This document shows, one piece after another, positions 11,201 to 23,315 of a stretch of DNA of 64,000 nt. A program made the translations under genes and the position numbers. Origin of the DNA: Flavobacterium cerinum (GTDB lineage Bacteria > Bacteroidota > Bacteroidia > Flavobacteriales > Flavobacteriaceae); contig NZ_CP101751.1 of the NCBI RefSeq assembly GCF_024496085.1, positions 992,001 to 1,056,000 on the forward strand, written 5' to 3'. The first letter of the stretch is position 1, and each line of letters opens with the position of its first letter. Under the pieces are notes generated by a model. It saw only the letters and a list, made by a program, of their open reading frames with translations. It did no database searches and was not told the origin of the DNA.

Positions 11201-11731
11201 TGTGAAGATTGTTATTCGTTTCAGCCGCAACCCGGACAGGAGTATATCCTGAGCGCATGGGCAAAAGAGGAAACTAACGAGCAGTTTAAAACGTTTAATA
11301 ACCCTGCGATTACCCTGATTTTTTATAATAATAAACAGGCCTTACCGCAACACGAAATATCGAGAATAACGGTAACTCCTTCCGGTGAAATCATTGACGG
11401 ATGGCAACGCATCTTTACCAAGTTTATGATTCCGTATTCTACAACAAGTGCCATCAATAATACGATTTCAATCGGAGTTGAACTTAAAAACAACAGCCCG
11501 AGTATTCCGGTATATTTTGATGATATACGAGTACATCCGCTAAAAGGTAGTATGAAATCATTTGTGTATGATCCGGAAACCTTTAAGCTAATGTCGGAAT
11601 TAGACGATAATAATTATGCTACTTTTTATGAGTATGACAATGAAGGTGGATTGGTGCGTATTAAAAAGGAAACGGAAAGAGGTGTGAAAACCATTCAGGA
11701 AACCCGTTCCGGAAATGTAATTAAAAACTAA
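8273..11731 (+). CDS. LRR-cap / VWA / YD-type secreted protein, copy A
   Basis: 1152 aa. Signal peptide (ends VFAQ), then a leucine-rich-repeat N-terminal cap (residues about 28-80, ALIDIYNSTNG...WYGV) with only one or two LRR units (NNLVGEL, NNVTGEL). Three copies of a domain of about 130 aa follow at about residues 168-320, 423-558 and 560-690; each has a helix, a 'L.PYI.D..PKI.NF' signature and ends H(V/I)N(F/L)CP. A VWA domain spans about residues 690-870, with MIDAS DESGS and MITDGCE. The C terminus has a carbohydrate-binding-like region (YFDDIRVHP) and YD-type sequence (FVYDPETFKLMSELDD, ATFYEYDNEGGLVRI). VWA MIDAS sites usually bind a metal and mediate protein contacts. The paralogue 34683-38279 keeps the same ends but has a full LRR array and only one of the 130-aa domains. 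Confidence 0.85.
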   Translation: MYSIKLRNLVLIVFLLLSGSTVFAQVTPEERQALIDIYNSTNGKEWKNNKGWDVNNPKSVVTSWDAAKKTGWYGVTVKDGHVTDIVLNDNNLVGELNADPEAFQALTRFLINGNNVTGELAEGLLEPMEEEPRVKKKSVPTEIKATLINSDANEILTKVADNPTVVTSDKKRWASCTVSNPNSAAAKNIFLNFIKYLVNAKNSGVQDYQIVGSNPPQFNALKPYITDPNPKIANFSTAFDPSNNSLAEMRLSFTGDHGEYDVWLSGNFSDIANVNFDVDISQYDTPDHYLDLQGDYSPMYNGYKIFLKKFDVMHVNFCPDKIDLPICHEKTRIQVFSSTNQMTLCAGQFIKLVLSPYMSSAEYHIQIVKSDGTIIDLGTIYGTNEVYFNSLEAGTYTIKVEGVNYDEGCTFSGELNNVVVQNCATFCASNNTTSPIVKQLYLNLLNHLISKMQTDGYIADGYAPSQLISLSPYISDPNPKIYNAHFTNNNEYFRFSFANHASDYDVSLRYTPNTTVTGLDMSGFVSTASVSTLPVLLNTSAYQPSHTVKHINFCPPAPIYCTTVNPNAPIIKNLFIGLINKLRTLPNASVPNGYTCTELTVLAPYITDATPKIYNFNNTGATISFSFNPHGSQYDVVVPLQSNLSITNVEFDNYVLSDVVSTFKTTFSNGYVNTTAGRVKHINLCPDELYCVSHVAIVVDESGSLDDTEIRKIKKQLKAFVQQQADTNDNLGTNIYISLIGMSDNDLYNRGDAIMQVKVTNGSTLNQFNNWINNYGARYGQPGISPASDYWNGALQKALQATMKPDAVIMITDGCETANVTNLVTTMKSFNNYRNPANPATSLTPNGPHLYVLGIENGFYVDSETVVSQRMARNQDPNYNPTMLKTTGSDLVAGRIAAVEHTDIIQTQAESFLRKSLKFLLGYPADQFPVSSIDFFDPADYFGHENFNILGSDERYLSEKLVDSQISCGLSITKDFCEDCYSFQPQPGQEYILSAWAKEETNEQFKTFNNPAITLIFYNNKQALPQHEISRITVTPSGEIIDGWQRIFTKFMIPYSTTSAINNTISIGVELKNNSPSIPVYFDDIRVHPLKGSMKSFVYDPETFKLMSELDDNNYATFYEYDNEGGLVRIKKETERGVKTIQETRSGNVIKN

Positions 11732-11740
11732 AGAATAGAT

Positions 11741-12463
11741 ATGGTAAATAGAATTATCACATCCATTTCAATTCTTTTGATTGGGTGCTTCGCGCAGGCA
11801 CAAACCGTAGGTGAGGTTTTTAAGAAAATAACTGCCGGTTATAGTATTGCACAACCGCTACAATATAAAACTGACTATAAATTGTTTAAAGATCATAAGT
11901 CGAATAAGGTAGAGGAAAACTATAAAGGAGTTTTTTATAAAAATGCGGCTAATGAGGTTTATATTAAAATCAATGAAACCGAAATTATTAATACGAAGAA
12001 AACCAATATAAAAATAAGTCACCCCGAAAAAGCAATAGTCGTTTCGAATCCGGTTGACAATTATTTTGGTGAAGCTGATTTTAATAAGGTTTTTGAATTG
12101 TGTAAACTCATTTCGTTTAAAGATTTTAAAACCTATTGGGAAATTATTCTGGAACCGAAAGCGTATTCCGGATTAACCTATTCCAAGATCGTTTTAAATG
12201 TATCGAAGACTTATTTTATACAAAAACAGATCTTTTACTATAACACCGGAATTAATTTTTCCAAAGATTATAAAGGAAACGATGTTAATTATCCGAGACT
12301 GGAAGTGGTTTTTAGCGATTACAGCAGAAAAGCAATTCCGCCTGCGGTATTTAATACCCAAAACTATCTTTCCTTTTCCGGTAAGAATAGTATTGTTTTA
12401 GCTCAACGGTTTAAAAAATATGAAATAATTGATGAACGAATTGTTTCTAATAACATAAAATAA
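11741..12463 (+). CDS. Exported 240-aa protein, Rhs-locus gene 4, copy A
   Basis: A 240-aa protein with a Sec signal peptide (cleavage likely after CFAQA). The mature part alternates short beta strands with charged turns, for example [17 protein letters not shown] and [11 protein letters not shown], which recalls the half-barrel of LolA-like periplasmic carriers. That resemblance is only my impression from the strand pattern and no family is certain. It sits 9 bp after the VWA gene and 11 bp before the Rhs gene, and the paralogue 38294-39016 occupies the same position in locus B. It is probably a dedicated periplasmic partner for folding or exporting the Rhs protein. Confidence 0.75.
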   Translation: MVNRIITSISILLIGCFAQAQTVGEVFKKITAGYSIAQPLQYKTDYKLFKDHKSNKVEENYKGVFYKNAANEVYIKINETEIINTKKTNIKISHPEKAIVVSNPVDNYFGEADFNKVFELCKLISFKDFKTYWEIILEPKAYSGLTYSKIVLNVSKTYFIQKQIFYYNTGINFSKDYKGNDVNYPRLEVVFSDYSRKAIPPAVFNTQNYLSFSGKNSIVLAQRFKKYEIIDERIVSNNIK

Positions 12464-12474
12464 AAATCAGATAT

Positions 12475-15400
12475 ATGTATATCCCTAAGCGTTTATTTAT
12501 TTTAGTATTTACACTATTTACAGCGTTTGTTTTCGGACAGCAGGAGGAGACTGTTGGTGGTATCAGCTCGGGTAGCCAATTGCATAGCTTACCGATGTTA
12601 GAAGTCACAGATCCAAAATATGCTTCTTTAAGTCAGCAAAATGTTTTTACATCCATAGATCCGGCTGTATATGTTTATTTTGGTTTTAAAGATGCTGTTA
12701 TCGATCAGGCGGCCTATCTGGCGCAATATTCTTGTGAGGTACGATTGAAAATTATGCCTTTTAATAATGCTAATGCGTCATTACCGGCCTATAATATTAC
12801 TTTAAAAATCAAGCACGATAACCTGACCGAAGGAGTGAAGTTTGATGATTATGTGGTATATAAGCTTCCGGGTATCCATAAAGCAAATGTTGCGGTAGAA
12901 GCGATACAGTATAAAGATATGGCTGATCAGAATATACCGTTGGTAAGTAATTCTACGGCTTATCTTCAGCTTCGTTTTAAAACGGATCGTTATTACAATA
13001 TCAAAAATACAACGGTTAATCCGGTTTCAAGAAGACTTATTAAATACAATGGGATGGCTGAAACGGTTGTTAACAATGTAAGTGATGGAGCAGAAGAATT
13101 GGAGATCAACTGGTCGCGTTATAATGATGCCCCGGCGGTAGAATATGAACTGGAATGGACCTGGATAGATAACTACGGACCGAACGGAACTAAATTACAA
13201 CCGAACCAAATTGCTTTAACCGAACAGGATTTTAAGCAAAATAGTACCCGTATACAAACGAAAGATTTAAAATATAGAATTCCGTTAGTGTTTTCTAAAG
13301 GATATTTGGTATACCGTGTAAGACCGGTGGGACGATTCCTGGATGATACAAAAAAGAGTTACTACGGAACCTGGTCTTCCGGATTAGCCGGAGCCTTTCA
13401 AAATGTAGGCAACTGGATTACTTTTCTTGATATAGATGCCGATCATGAAGTAGGAAAAAAGAACTGGCAGTATGAGGCTTCTTTTGCCGAAGAAGGTAAG
13501 AAAAAAGAGATCGTTAACTATTTCGATGGTACACTACGCAATCGCCAGACCGTTACAAAAACGAATACTAATAACAAAGCTACTGTTGGTGAGGTTATTT
13601 ATGATAACCAGGGAAGAGCTGCTATAGAAGTATTATCAGCTCCAGTTGAGGCTTCCGGTATTCGCTACTATAGGGATTTAAATAAAAATGATAATAATAC
13701 CATTTTTTCCCATAATGATTTCGACTGGGATGATCGAAGAGCGTTCGATTGTGAACCTTTCATTCCACCGGGAATGTCGAAAAGTTCCGGTGCGAGTAAA
13801 TATTATTCGGAAGAAAATGCATTCGTAGGAAATTATCAGGACTTTGTGCCTAATGCGAATAAATATCCTTTTTCACAGATTGAATATACACCTGATAATA
13901 CCGGAAGGATTCGAAGAAAAGGAGGCGTAGGTATCGATCATCAGTTGGGTAGCGGACATGAGATGAATTATTTCTATCTGCAACCGGCGCAAGAAGAATT
14001 AAATCGACTTTTTGGGTATAAAGTAGGGGACTTCAAGCGCTATAAAAAGAATGTTATTGTTGATCAAAATAAACAGGTTACAGTAAGCTATCTTAATCCT
14101 CAGGGAAAAACTATTGCTACAGCACTGGCTGGTGATAATCAGAGAGACCCTCTGGTTTCATTGGAAGACGAAGCTAATAGCGACCTGCATGAAATGACAA
14201 GGACTAATATGATGTCCAATAACGATCCGTATGTTTCCGGACTAAACGGAATATTACAGGACGGTGTAAAGTTAAGTAGCCAGGTTGGTGTTATTAAAGA
14301 TGGTCAGTTAACTTTTAATTATGGTTTGACGCATACTACCAATACCTACAACGATTTTTGTATGCAAGGAAAACACTATCCTTTTGTGTTTGATTGGAAT
14401 CTGACTCTTTTGGATGATTGTGGAAACGATATGCTGAATAATATGTTAGGAGCATCAGAAGGAATTGCCCAAATAGGGACAGTAAATCTGAATTCCTATA
14501 CACCAAATGCTCCGGCAATTGTGTTTAGTAGAAGTTTGACATCCGGTTCATTGCGAATCGGTTCTTATACTTTAAGTAAGGATGTCCGGGTGAACCAGGC
14601 GGCAGTTGAACAATATGCTGATGACTATATCGCACAATTAAAGCAACAAACCAATCCGTGTTATCCGGATTTGGGACCTTTTACAGTTGATATCAGTGAA
14701 GAAGACTGTCATGTGACATGTAGAAGTTGTGAAGAAGCGTTGGTTTGCAGTTATCTGACACCTCAGCAATGTGTGTTATTTCAAGGGATGTTCCCTGTTG
14801 GTAGCGATGAAAGTGTACTTGGAAATATAAGTATAAGAGAATCCTATGTAATACTGGCTGAACGTCAATATGTGATCAATAATCTAAACAGTAATTTTTC
14901 CGGAAGTTCGTTTGTTTATAGCGGATCACAGTTTATTGATGCAAACGGAATCATTTCGCAGCAAACAACTAATTTATATGTAACCCGTTTCAAAAAAGAA
15001 TTTAGAGGATTACTGGATGGTTGTAGAGAATTATGTATTCAGCCAAGCAATACCTGTAACATAAATACCAATATGTTATTGACCGATGTTAGTCCACACG
15101 GACAATACGGTTCGATTGCAGGTATTGATTTCCCGACGGCACAACCAAGCGGAACAACGAATCCTGCTACTCCGGCTACGCCATCGGCGCCGAATATTGA
15201 TGATACGTTGAGCTTGTTTAATGAAGACAACCAATTGTTATACGGCGGTTCTTCGGTTCAAACCTTTACTGATCCGAATACGGGAGCAGTTGTAACACAA
15301 AATGTATCGAACTACAACTGGAGAAGACCGGCGACACCGTATATGGATGATAATGGAGATGTTTCGAAGGTTAAAGTGGTACTGATAGGCAGTAATACGT

Positions 15401-18400
15401 ATAGTCCGGAAGTGATACCTTCGGCAAGTGTTGAAAATGATCCTAATGATCCGTCGTCAAATAATAAATATGTACTACCGCAATATTTAAGTAATGTATC
15501 GGACTTTGTAAATAATTGGAAGTCAAGTTGGGCAGAATCCTTATTACCTTACCACCCGGAATACCAGTATTTAAGATACAATCAGGCAATTTGCGCCAAA
15601 TTAAACTCATCCGGTGAGAACTCCGATGGCTTTGATGAAAAGCTTACAAATATGGATTATACCAATGTCTTTATGACAAACGGTATTGTTCAGAATTTAG
15701 TTACATTATCAGCGAATGATCCTTTCTATAACCAGCAAATTACAGCAACTCCTGCTAATAATATTAATTATGATGTAGAAACAGCAGCAGATTATCAGTT
15801 AAGAGTAAGATTGTTACAGGAAGCTATGAACACGAATTATGAAGGTGTTAAGCTTGCTAATAATGCACGACTGAATATGCTTCAGACGGCTTATTATACT
15901 ACTGTTTTCGGAAATGGAATTGCACCGGCTTCTGTATATCAGAGCTTAGTTACGGCTCCTCTTAGTCAGTTGTTATCGAATATTAATGCGTTGAATCCAA
16001 CTGAAAAAGAACGCGTTTGGAAGAGTTTTGTAAATAATTATATCGCGTTTAAACAAAAAACAAGAACAGTTTACTCTCATATTTTCGCTTTACGTAATAG
16101 TGGTTATAATGGTTGTATCGGAGACGTACAAAACGTTGATACTTTTGTAACGCTATTTGAAAAATATAATACTACAGGGAACTATAGCAACTTGTTGCAG
16201 ACTATCAATACAGCATTCGCTACTCCGGTTCCAACAACTCCTGCCGGTAGAATATTGGCTTGCTCTACGACTACTGTTGCCTACTATAAAGATAAAGAAA
16301 AACGATTTATTTCGGCAGATTACGGCTTTAACTCGGGCGTACCGGGTTCACAGACTATCGCGGATGCAACTGCTGATGCGGATGCCAATATCTATTACCA
16401 AACCGGAAAATGTCCGCTTTTGGTTGATATGGAAAGCTTATTGGATGGTTTAGTAAACCCATCATTCCAGAACCAGGGATTATTGCTTTACGGCTTTAAT
16501 GCCTATAGCATGCCTATGCTGACACCGGATTTATTTAATGCGATGTTGTTAGATCCGGCGGCATATGCAGCCAACCCACAAAATGTTACGATCAATGGTA
16601 ACATTGTAAATGGTGGATCAAGTTTAAGCTTATCTTTTAACACTGCTAGTGGTTCCATTGCACAACCAATCGACTTGCAGTTTATTGGTTTAAATCAATT
16701 TAATTATACCAATGGTTGCAACGAAGGTTTACCTGCACCATCATGGACGACATATAATTCCAACTTTAAAATAGTTGATTTTAAAAACATTTATTTTGTG
16801 CCGGGATCATTTAATCCTAGCAATAATACTTATAAATTCCAGATTGTTGCCGTTATTAAAAGGCTTACAGGAACCAACTGTCCGGCTTTGGAGGAAGTTG
16901 TAATCGAAGGAACAACTAAAGCTGCTTTAGGACAGTGTGACTTTAGCGGAAATGCAGCTGGTGAAAACGGAACCAATTGCGATAAACGTGTTCGTTTTGA
17001 AAAAGCATTAGTACGTGTTATGAATGCTTTAAAAGGAATGAACCCAAGTTTACAAGGACAATTATTTGCGAGTAATGTAGGATTAAAGGGTGCTCCAAAT
17101 GATAAGTATACCTATGGTAGCAGTATCATGCCGGAAGTGCTAAATGATAGTGCTTTAAATTCAACATGGTCATGTAGCCCGAATACCAGTTTTACGGTAA
17201 ACGGCCCAACTCCGTTTACGATTTATCATCTGGTTAACGAATCCGGAAATCCATCTTTCCTACCGGGCTCTTTCTATAGAGTAACCGGAATTAAAATTGA
17301 AAAGAACATCGTGAATGGTGTTCCAAATGGTGATGATAAAATAACGATCAGTTATTTGGATCTGAAAGATCAGATATTAACGTTAAAAGGACGTATTACA
17401 CCACTTAATTTTGATTGTATTTGTACTGAGGAAGTTTCTCCAAAACAAGTGGCAGAAGCAAATTTCTTAAACCTGACGAATCATCTTTGGACGCAAGGTC
17501 AGAGTACAATTATTATGGATGGTTATAATCCATTAGAAATGCAGGCGGTAGCACCGTATATTAACGGTAATACACCAACAGTAAACCAATATACAACTAT
17601 ATGGTCGAATGGATTGTCTGAGCAGAGAGGTCTTCTGTTTAACTTCTTTAACGGTTCTCAGGAATGTCAATTTAAATTGAATGTTTATTCTGCTCCGGGT
17701 AGAGGAAATGTTTTTACGGACTATGTTGAACAGATTACTCATTTCTCTAATTTTAAAATAATACAGAATTTAGGAAATAATACATACCTGTTTAGTGTTT
17801 TTGTTCACCATGGACCTTACATGACAGCAAGTGGCCGATTTGTGACAAATTACCCGGCTGGAATAAAGGAAGCTCGTGGTACGATCAGCTGTATGAAAGA
17901 AACGTTCTGTGAAGAAGATTTCGCAGTGTCAAATGCCCTGACGTCTGTTTTACAGAATCTTATCCATCAACAAACGGTGGCCGATGGATCTACAGTTAAT
18001 GGGTTATCCTCTTTAAATACCTTTGTTAATTTGTCGGGAGCAGCAGCTTCAGCTAGCATAAATAATTTCTATTCAGTAGAGAACAGTACCCAATCGCAAA
18101 TCGGATTTACATTAGCTAAACAGTCGGATTGTGAAGTTGTGTTTACCGTACCAGGTGTGCCATTTGCAAATATTGCTGGTATTTCAGGATTCGCTTTTAC
18201 CAATTCGCAATCAGGTAATTTTACAGTAAATGTTACTACTAATACAGGAACAGTAGTTGTTGCCAGCGGTAGTGCCAAATGCTTAACAACACGAAAATGT
18301 AGTTCAGTAATTCAAGTGCCTTGTATATCGTGTATTCCTTCAACAGTACCTCCGGTGGCTTGTGTGGATAAATGGAAGCAGTTTATCGCATCAATGAGTA

Positions 18401-21400
18401 ATATACAAGGATATCAATTGCCGGATTATTTATCTCAAAATGCTAAATATTTCTGTGAATCAAATTTTGGTTATATCACAGCCGATTATTTATTCTATTT
18501 GAATGTAATGGGGATTTATGATGCCAGTCAGCCAAACTTCTTAACCATAAGCGAATTTGGAGCTACCAAATTAAACTATGGATTTAACGGTACACAGATA
18601 GTTATCACAGCTTATGCAGCTTATTTACAAACACATCCTTATACAACCTGGAGCGAATTTGTTGATTTGTATATGGTTGATAATAAAGTTTGTGTTCCGG
18701 CGCCAATGGTCCCTACTATTAGCCTGGAAGTGGATAATATTCCTTCGGCCTGTCAGATTTTTGTAAACTCGGTTAAAGAAACCTATTTACAGGAATTATT
18801 AGCACAATATTTCGCAACGAAGCGAGAAGAATTCAAACAAAAATATATCAAAGCTGCTATCGACGGATTACAAGAATCGTTAGAAAAGTTGTCTTATGAT
18901 AAAGAATATCAATATACATTATACTATTATGATCAGGCAGGAAACTTAGTACAAACAGTTCCGCCGCAAGGAGTTTCCCGATTAAGAGCGGATGCTAACA
19001 GTACGATCAATATGGTTAGGAACACAAATCCGGAAGAAGAACATCCGGAAGTAAACGGTGTTCTTGTCGATCCTAATCATACGATGAAAACGCTATACCG
19101 TTACAATTCCCTGAATCAGATGGTATGGCAAAAAACTCCGGATGGAGGTGAAACACGTTTTGCTTATGATCAGTTAGGACGTATAATTGCTTCCCAAGAT
19201 GCCAAACAAGCAGGTCAGTCAAGATTCAGCTATACAGTATATGATGGTTTGGGAAGAACTGTTGAAACAGGAGAGTATGATGCATCTGGGCAAGGGTATA
19301 TTAATGAGGAAGGAACTTTTATGATCGGTGGTTCTCCTGTAGGAGAATTGGAAACCCATAATCATAAACGTTTCGAAGTGACCCGAACACTTTATGATAC
19401 TCCGCTTATAAATAGTACGAACTGGTTTGATTCTTATGCCGGAAATAATAACCATAAAAGAGTTACGGCTATTTTAACGTATGACTTTTTAGAAGATGGA
19501 GTAAACTTTAATGAGCAGCCAATTATAGCATATGACAGATATAATAATGCAATTTTATATGATTATGATATCCATGGAAATGTAAAAGAATTGGTACTTC
19601 ATACAAATAAACAAGTACTGACAGATATAAATCAGGATATTAAAAAAGTGATTTATGATTACGATTTGATCAGTGGAAATGTGAATAGTGTAACCTATCA
19701 GCCTAAAAAATCGGATCAGTTTATTCACCGTTATGAATACGATGCTGATAACCGAATTACACAGGTGTATACAAGTAAGGATAAAATCGTATGGGAAAAA
19801 GAAGCGAAATATGATTACTATGAACACGGACCTTTAGCACGACTTGAAATCGGTGATAAGCGCGTACAGGGATTAGATTATTTCTATACGCTTCAGGGTT
19901 GGTTAAAAGGAGTAAACTCAGAAAGATTAGGAACAATCACCCTAAGAGGGGTGTATACCAACTATGATATAGGAGGTGACGGTGATATTTTTCGGGACGT
20001 TGCTAAAGATGCTTTTGGATTTGGGTTAAATTATTTTAGAGGAGATTATAACTCTAGATTCTATAATGGTGGTGCAGATTATATGCCTATCAATTATAGT
20101 AGAAATGGTTACGAAGGCGATAAAAATTTATATAATGGAAATATAAAAGAAATGGTCACTTCCTTAATGGATTTAGACCAGACAAATTTATCAACGCAGT
20201 TTAACTATTATCAATACGATCAGTTAAATAGAATTAAAGGTATGACGTCCAAAATCATTGAAGGTAATTTTGGATTTGTAGAAGATTCTTACCGTTCGGA
20301 CTATTCCTATGATCGAAATGGAAACCTAATGACGTTGAACCGTTGGGCTCCAAGATATAAAAATTCAGGGATGACTGAGTTAATGGATCAATTGAGATAC
20401 AATTACCAGCCAGGAACAAATAAACTGACACACGTTAACGATGAAGTTCCTAATGGTGTATTTACAAACGATCCTTCGAATCCGAATGATACTTCTTTGG
20501 ATATAGACAATCAAAAACCAGACAACTATCTGTATGATGAGATAGGGCAGCTAACAAGTGATGAAAAAGAAGGTCTGAGTATTGAATGGAGAGCGGATGG
20601 AAAAATAAAATCTGTGTTTAAAACCAATGGGACCATAATTAGCTTTGGATATGATGGTTTAGGTAATAGAATTTCCAAAACGGTTAGTAATGGAATCGAT
20701 AACACTACTACTTTCTATCAACGTGATGGAGAAGGGAATGTGTTGAGTACCTATGAAATGGTTAAGAAAGGATTACAAGCTCCGAGATACTACCTTATTG
20801 AACAGGGGATTTACGGAAGCAGTCGTCTTGGTGTTGAAAAAGGTAGAAAAGAGCTTAATGCTAATACCGGAAGAGGAATTGCATTAAGAATGGATGCGAT
20901 TGTAGCTTCAGCACAAATTACAGAGAATGTTTCACAGGCGTTACTAACAACACCGTCTTCTATTTGGGGATTATCGTTTAGCGGTAATAACAAGACAACT
21001 TGGGAAGATGGCGGAAATAGTATCAATTTCTTTGATCAGGCCGGAGCAAGAACCCAGGAATTTGAAATCAGAACGAATTTCAAAATTGTTGGCGGTTCAT
21101 CAATGACGGTTGATAGAAATCATGCTTTAGTTGTATTAGATGGTGCCAGAAGACCGGAACAAAAACAATGGCATAATAGTGTGGCGCGTATTGTGATCAA
21201 GAGAAAAGCGGATGGAACTTATGTGCCGACTTTAGAGATTGAGAAATACAGTAAAATGTTCCACCGTTATAAACCGTTTTTTGTTTTCCACAGACGTTGG
21301 AATTATAGAAACTATAAAACCGTTTGGAGATATGAGTTGAGAAATGCTATACCGGAGACCGAGTGGAATTTCCATGCGAAAGTTTCTGTGAGCAGTGGTA

Positions 21401-23304
21401 GTTACAAACCGGAGTTTACAATTAACGGAAATAAATATACGTCGAGAGATTTTATCGGAAGTGTAGTACAAGAGATAAACGGACCGGAATCGGATGATTA
21501 CAGAGATTTCCCGGAACCTCAGAGTGTTCATAATACGTTAGGTAAAACGGATAAAGAATATGGAAATGTAGAAGGAAACAATTTAAGAAATTCATACCAG
21601 GGAGTTCCTGTTGAGATGTGTGACTTCACTTATACTGTAGACAATGGTCAGGGATCAAGCAGTGTGGCGATAAATGTTTTCCCTTTTGATGAAGGGCCAG
21701 TCGGACAACCGTCGTCAACAAATAATTTATTGACAATGGCAAGAGATGGAGTACCGTATACGCAATCGTATTGCGGGCCTACAGCAGCTGATGCTGATGG
21801 TGACGGAATTCCGGATGCTTTTGATAACTGTCCGAATAAATTTAACCCGGATCAGAAAGATTCAGATTTCGATGGTATAGGTGATGTTTGTGACAACTGT
21901 GTGATAACTTATAATCCAAACCAGGCAGATACTGACGGAGATGGTAGAGGGGACGTTTGTGATAACTGTATCAACAATCCGAACTACAATCAGATTGATA
22001 CTGATGGTGATGGTATTGGAGATGCTTGTGATAACTGTAGAACGATTTATAACCCGGGTCAGGAAGATTCAGACGGAGATGGTATCGGAGATGTTTGTGA
22101 AGGATTGGATCAAGGGCAGGGAACTTCTGCAGCAATTGGTACGCCGATTACAGCTTATCGTTTTATAGGGGATAAATACTATGAATTATCGAACCATTTA
22201 GGAAACGTTCTTTCTGTAGTTACCGACCGTAAATTGTTAGGAAGATATGGTCGAGGTGTGCTGTTAATTCCGGACGTAATTGCATACAATGATTACTATC
22301 CGTTTGGGATGCTAGTTCCAAACCGACATGAATCTACGGAGGATTACCGTTACGGGTTTAATGGTAAAGAAGATGATGATGAATTAAAAGGGGAAGGAAA
22401 CAGTTATGACTATGGATTTAGAATATATGATGCTAGGATTGGAAAATTCTTAAGTGTTGATCCGCTAACAGAAAGTTACCCATGGTATACACCTTATCAA
22501 TTTGCCGGTAATACGCCAATCCAAGCAATTGATTTAGATGGTCTTGAAGAATATCATTATACTTTGACTGTTAAGAATGGGAAAACTAAGTTTACTCTAA
22601 CAAAAGTCAAAACACATAATGAACATGATTTCTGGTTTGATACAAAAATTCTTAGTAAAAGATATTTAGTTAAGCATAATAAAACGGAATACTATATCGG
22701 TTTTGCAGGTTCTTATGGTAGAGGGAATAGTAATAAAGTTGAAACGCTCGAAACTTTCATTCTAAATCAATCAAAACATTCATTAGCCGACTTTCAATAT
22801 TCTTTCCTTAATAAAACGCAGTCCTACAACCTGGAGATGACCAGTATGGCCATTGATTCTCAGAATAACACTGTGATGCCAATGGGTGTCGATCCATGGT
22901 ATGCTCAGGCAGATGAGGCTCCGAAAGAACTTCTGATTGAAAAAATTAATGGAAGATTCCCAAGGAATTATAAATATGCGGGAAAAACTTATACTTTTGA
23001 AAAAGGAACAGCCCTAGCAAAAAAATATCCGAAAGGAGTACCTTTTACAAAAGGAGGTTTCCCTAATTTTGGTGCGTATGTGAAAAAAACTGTAGATATT
23101 GGCAGCCTAAATATAAGTCCTAACACAGATTTCGCAAGAGCTAACGAAAAAGCAGGTTATTCTGAAACACCGGCTAATTATACATGGCATCATGTTGAAT
23201 ATTCGGCTAAATTACAGTTAGTACCAACAGATTTACATGATGCTGTTAAACACACCGGAGGAAGAGCCACTGATGCACCGAAGAAAGAAAAAAAGAAGAA
23301 ATAA
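12475..23304 (+). CDS. Giant Rhs/YD protein with WHH nuclease tip, copy A
   Basis: 3609 aa. Signal peptide (ends VFGQQ). Residues 330-440 carry the Bacteroidota Rhs opening ([36 protein letters not shown]). A Cys-rich segment ([14 protein letters not shown]) lies near residue 745. Three copies of the 'LN.L....dGy' domain lie at about 1500-1945. YD/Rhs repeats span about 2140-2785 ([41 protein letters not shown]). Thrombospondin type-3 repeats lie at about 3105-3208 ([15 protein letters not shown] and three to four more). The Rhs core with [11 protein letters not shown] starts near residue 3271. The variable tip from about 3370 ends in a WHH-type HNH/Endo VII domain ([16 protein letters not shown], then [11 protein letters not shown]), so DNase activity is predicted. 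The immunity gene starts 11 bp later. The tip is exchangeable in principle: an inverted copy of the core lies at 26158-26246. Confidence 0.92.
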   Translation: MYIPKRLFILVFTLFTAFVFGQQEETVGGISSGSQLHSLPMLEVTDPKYASLSQQNVFTSIDPAVYVYFGFKDAVIDQAAYLAQYSCEVRLKIMPFNNANASLPAYNITLKIKHDNLTEGVKFDDYVVYKLPGIHKANVAVEAIQYKDMADQNIPLVSNSTAYLQLRFKTDRYYNIKNTTVNPVSRRLIKYNGMAETVVNNVSDGAEELEINWSRYNDAPAVEYELEWTWIDNYGPNGTKLQPNQIALTEQDFKQNSTRIQTKDLKYRIPLVFSKGYLVYRVRPVGRFLDDTKKSYYGTWSSGLAGAFQNVGNWITFLDIDADHEVGKKNWQYEASFAEEGKKKEIVNYFDGTLRNRQTVTKTNTNNKATVGEVIYDNQGRAAIEVLSAPVEASGIRYYRDLNKNDNNTIFSHNDFDWDDRRAFDCEPFIPPGMSKSSGASKYYSEENAFVGNYQDFVPNANKYPFSQIEYTPDNTGRIRRKGGVGIDHQLGSGHEMNYFYLQPAQEELNRLFGYKVGDFKRYKKNVIVDQNKQVTVSYLNPQGKTIATALAGDNQRDPLVSLEDEANSDLHEMTRTNMMSNNDPYVSGLNGILQDGVKLSSQVGVIKDGQLTFNYGLTHTTNTYNDFCMQGKHYPFVFDWNLTLLDDCGNDMLNNMLGASEGIAQIGTVNLNSYTPNAPAIVFSRSLTSGSLRIGSYTLSKDVRVNQAAVEQYADDYIAQLKQQTNPCYPDLGPFTVDISEEDCHVTCRSCEEALVCSYLTPQQCVLFQGMFPVGSDESVLGNISIRESYVILAERQYVINNLNSNFSGSSFVYSGSQFIDANGIISQQTTNLYVTRFKKEFRGLLDGCRELCIQPSNTCNINTNMLLTDVSPHGQYGSIAGIDFPTAQPSGTTNPATPATPSAPNIDDTLSLFNEDNQLLYGGSSVQTFTDPNTGAVVTQNVSNYNWRRPATPYMDDNGDVSKVKVVLIGSNTYSPEVIPSASVENDPNDPSSNNKYVLPQYLSNVSDFVNNWKSSWAESLLPYHPEYQYLRYNQAICAKLNSSGENSDGFDEKLTNMDYTNVFMTNGIVQNLVTLSANDPFYNQQITATPANNINYDVETAADYQLRVRLLQEAMNTNYEGVKLANNARLNMLQTAYYTTVFGNGIAPASVYQSLVTAPLSQLLSNINALNPTEKERVWKSFVNNYIAFKQKTRTVYSHIFALRNSGYNGCIGDVQNVDTFVTLFEKYNTTGNYSNLLQTINTAFATPVPTTPAGRILACSTTTVAYYKDKEKRFISADYGFNSGVPGSQTIADATADADANIYYQTGKCPLLVDMESLLDGLVNPSFQNQGLLLYGFNAYSMPMLTPDLFNAMLLDPAAYAANPQNVTINGNIVNGGSSLSLSFNTASGSIAQPIDLQFIGLNQFNYTNGCNEGLPAPSWTTYNSNFKIVDFKNIYFVPGSFNPSNNTYKFQIVAVIKRLTGTNCPALEEVVIEGTTKAALGQCDFSGNAAGENGTNCDKRVRFEKALVRVMNALKGMNPSLQGQLFASNVGLKGAPNDKYTYGSSIMPEVLNDSALNSTWSCSPNTSFTVNGPTPFTIYHLVNESGNPSFLPGSFYRVTGIKIEKNIVNGVPNGDDKITISYLDLKDQILTLKGRITPLNFDCICTEEVSPKQVAEANFLNLTNHLWTQGQSTIIMDGYNPLEMQAVAPYINGNTPTVNQYTTIWSNGLSEQRGLLFNFFNGSQECQFKLNVYSAPGRGNVFTDYVEQITHFSNFKIIQNLGNNTYLFSVFVHHGPYMTASGRFVTNYPAGIKEARGTISCMKETFCEEDFAVSNALTSVLQNLIHQQTVADGSTVNGLSSLNTFVNLSGAAASASINNFYSVENSTQSQIGFTLAKQSDCEVVFTVPGVPFANIAGISGFAFTNSQSGNFTVNVTTNTGTVVVASGSAKCLTTRKCSSVIQVPCISCIPSTVPPVACVDKWKQFIASMSNIQGYQLPDYLSQNAKYFCESNFGYITADYLFYLNVMGIYDASQPNFLTISEFGATKLNYGFNGTQIVITAYAAYLQTHPYTTWSEFVDLYMVDNKVCVPAPMVPTISLEVDNIPSACQIFVNSVKETYLQELLAQYFATKREEFKQKYIKAAIDGLQESLEKLSYDKEYQYTLYYYDQAGNLVQTVPPQGVSRLRADANSTINMVRNTNPEEEHPEVNGVLVDPNHTMKTLYRYNSLNQMVWQKTPDGGETRFAYDQLGRIIASQDAKQAGQSRFSYTVYDGLGRTVETGEYDASGQGYINEEGTFMIGGSPVGELETHNHKRFEVTRTLYDTPLINSTNWFDSYAGNNNHKRVTAILTYDFLEDGVNFNEQPIIAYDRYNNAILYDYDIHGNVKELVLHTNKQVLTDINQDIKKVIYDYDLISGNVNSVTYQPKKSDQFIHRYEYDADNRITQVYTSKDKIVWEKEAKYDYYEHGPLARLEIGDKRVQGLDYFYTLQGWLKGVNSERLGTITLRGVYTNYDIGGDGDIFRDVAKDAFGFGLNYFRGDYNSRFYNGGADYMPINYSRNGYEGDKNLYNGNIKEMVTSLMDLDQTNLSTQFNYYQYDQLNRIKGMTSKIIEGNFGFVEDSYRSDYSYDRNGNLMTLNRWAPRYKNSGMTELMDQLRYNYQPGTNKLTHVNDEVPNGVFTNDPSNPNDTSLDIDNQKPDNYLYDEIGQLTSDEKEGLSIEWRADGKIKSVFKTNGTIISFGYDGLGNRISKTVSNGIDNTTTFYQRDGEGNVLSTYEMVKKGLQAPRYYLIEQGIYGSSRLGVEKGRKELNANTGRGIALRMDAIVASAQITENVSQALLTTPSSIWGLSFSGNNKTTWEDGGNSINFFDQAGARTQEFEIRTNFKIVGGSSMTVDRNHALVVLDGARRPEQKQWHNSVARIVIKRKADGTYVPTLEIEKYSKMFHRYKPFFVFHRRWNYRNYKTVWRYELRNAIPETEWNFHAKVSVSSGSYKPEFTINGNKYTSRDFIGSVVQEINGPESDDYRDFPEPQSVHNTLGKTDKEYGNVEGNNLRNSYQGVPVEMCDFTYTVDNGQGSSSVAINVFPFDEGPVGQPSSTNNLLTMARDGVPYTQSYCGPTAADADGDGIPDAFDNCPNKFNPDQKDSDFDGIGDVCDNCVITYNPNQADTDGDGRGDVCDNCINNPNYNQIDTDGDGIGDACDNCRTIYNPGQEDSDGDGIGDVCEGLDQGQGTSAAIGTPITAYRFIGDKYYELSNHLGNVLSVVTDRKLLGRYGRGVLLIPDVIAYNDYYPFGMLVPNRHESTEDYRYGFNGKEDDDELKGEGNSYDYGFRIYDARIGKFLSVDPLTESYPWYTPYQFAGNTPIQAIDLDGLEEYHYTLTVKNGKTKFTLTKVKTHNEHDFWFDTKILSKRYLVKHNKTEYYIGFAGSYGRGNSNKVETLETFILNQSKHSLADFQYSFLNKTQSYNLEMTSMAIDSQNNTVMPMGVDPWYAQADEAPKELLIEKINGRFPRNYKYAGKTYTFEKGTALAKKYPKGVPFTKGGFPNFGAYVKKTVDIGSLNISPNTDFARANEKAGYSETPANYTWHHVEYSAKLQLVPTDLHDAVKHTGGRATDAPKKEKKKK
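22283..22371 (+). repeat. Inverted repeat A-left inside the Rhs core
   Basis: 89 bp identical, in inverted orientation, to 26158-26246. It codes for the YNDYYPFGM...YGFNGKE part of the Rhs core. Similarity continues imperfectly for about 45 bp further into the tip. Together with the right copy it bounds the putative invertible segment A. Confidence 0.95.
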
Positions 23305-23315
23305 AATAGTAAACA

